A program made the position numbers and the translations under genes. A DNA stretch of 22,770 nucleotides from an uncultured bacterium. GTDB taxonomy: Bacteria; Bacillota; Clostridia; Oscillospirales; Acutalibacteraceae. The stretch's first letter is position 1. Each line of letters starts with the position of its first letter. The stretch covers positions 1 through 22,770 of the forward strand of contig CAJMOI010000016.1 in assembly GCA_905215105.1 (NCBI GenBank). Direction: 5' to 3'. Below, one piece after another: positions 22,717 through 22,770 of the stretch. The notes under the pieces are model-generated. The model made no database searches and was not told the origin of the DNA. It was given only the letters and a program-made list of their open reading frames with translations.

Positions 22717-22770
22717 GTTGGTGTCGATGATAACGAGGGTCCACCTGTTCCCATCCCGAACACAGAAGTT
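22717..22770 (+). rRNA. rrf: 5S ribosomal RNA, 5' part only
   Basis: The last ~54 bases align by eye with the start of Firmicute 5S rRNA: GTTGGTG at the 5' end, then the invariant CCTGTTCCCATCCCGAACAC segment and AGAAGTT. The gene continues past the right edge. The exact 5' end is uncertain by one or two bases. Confidence 0.92.

Overview
The window is chromosomal DNA from a GC-rich low-complexity-of-evidence Firmicute, most likely a member of the Clostridia of the Oscillospiraceae/Ruminococcaceae kind. This is inferred from strong AGGAGG-type ribosome binding sites, sigma-A promoters, the gene families present (NhaC antiporter, prokaryotic NSS symporter, MocR regulator, ECF S component, a clostridial type of lipoprotein with a C-x4-C-x-H motif) and a 5S rRNA of Firmicute type. 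No species can be named from the sequence alone.

Layout. Positions 1-1129 (-) hold the 5' part of a lipoprotein gene that runs off the left edge, with a consensus promoter and a possible Fur-like site upstream. A type I ABC exporter half-transporter follows (1437-3206, -). A + strand cluster then runs from 3398 to 6883: NhaC-type Na+/H+ antiporter, rsmE, mtnN and a metal-dependent cyclase/hydrolase. secA (7282-10026, +) stands alone with its own promoter and terminator. Its transcription unit is bracketed by two ~120 bp composite palindromic repeats in inverted orientation. On the minus strand come an NSS-family sodium symporter (10359-11699), an orphan DUF3987 protein (11872-13599) of a kind usually found on mobile elements, and the ilvB-ilvN-ilvC branched-chain amino acid operon (16985 back to 13752). 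The ilv promoter is followed by a perfect 12-bp inverted repeat. Upstream of it are tsaD and an amidohydrolase, which look co-transcribed.

The right part looks like a vitamin B6 salvage locus. A MocR/PdxR-type regulator (19510-20859, -) is divergent from an ECF transporter S component (21068-21661, +) and a pyridoxal/pyridoxamine kinase (21777-22616, +). The divergent intergenic region carries two near-identical 15-bp direct repeats placed like MocR operators. The window ends in the first ~54 bases of a 5S rRNA gene that has its own promoter immediately upstream.

Most genes are housekeeping or metabolic. The items most worth a second look are the inverted composite repeats around secA, a ~45 bp element of 9-bp tandem units found both inside and just after the DUF3987 gene in opposite orientations, the putative B6 regulon, the ilv operator-like repeat and the free-standing 5S gene.
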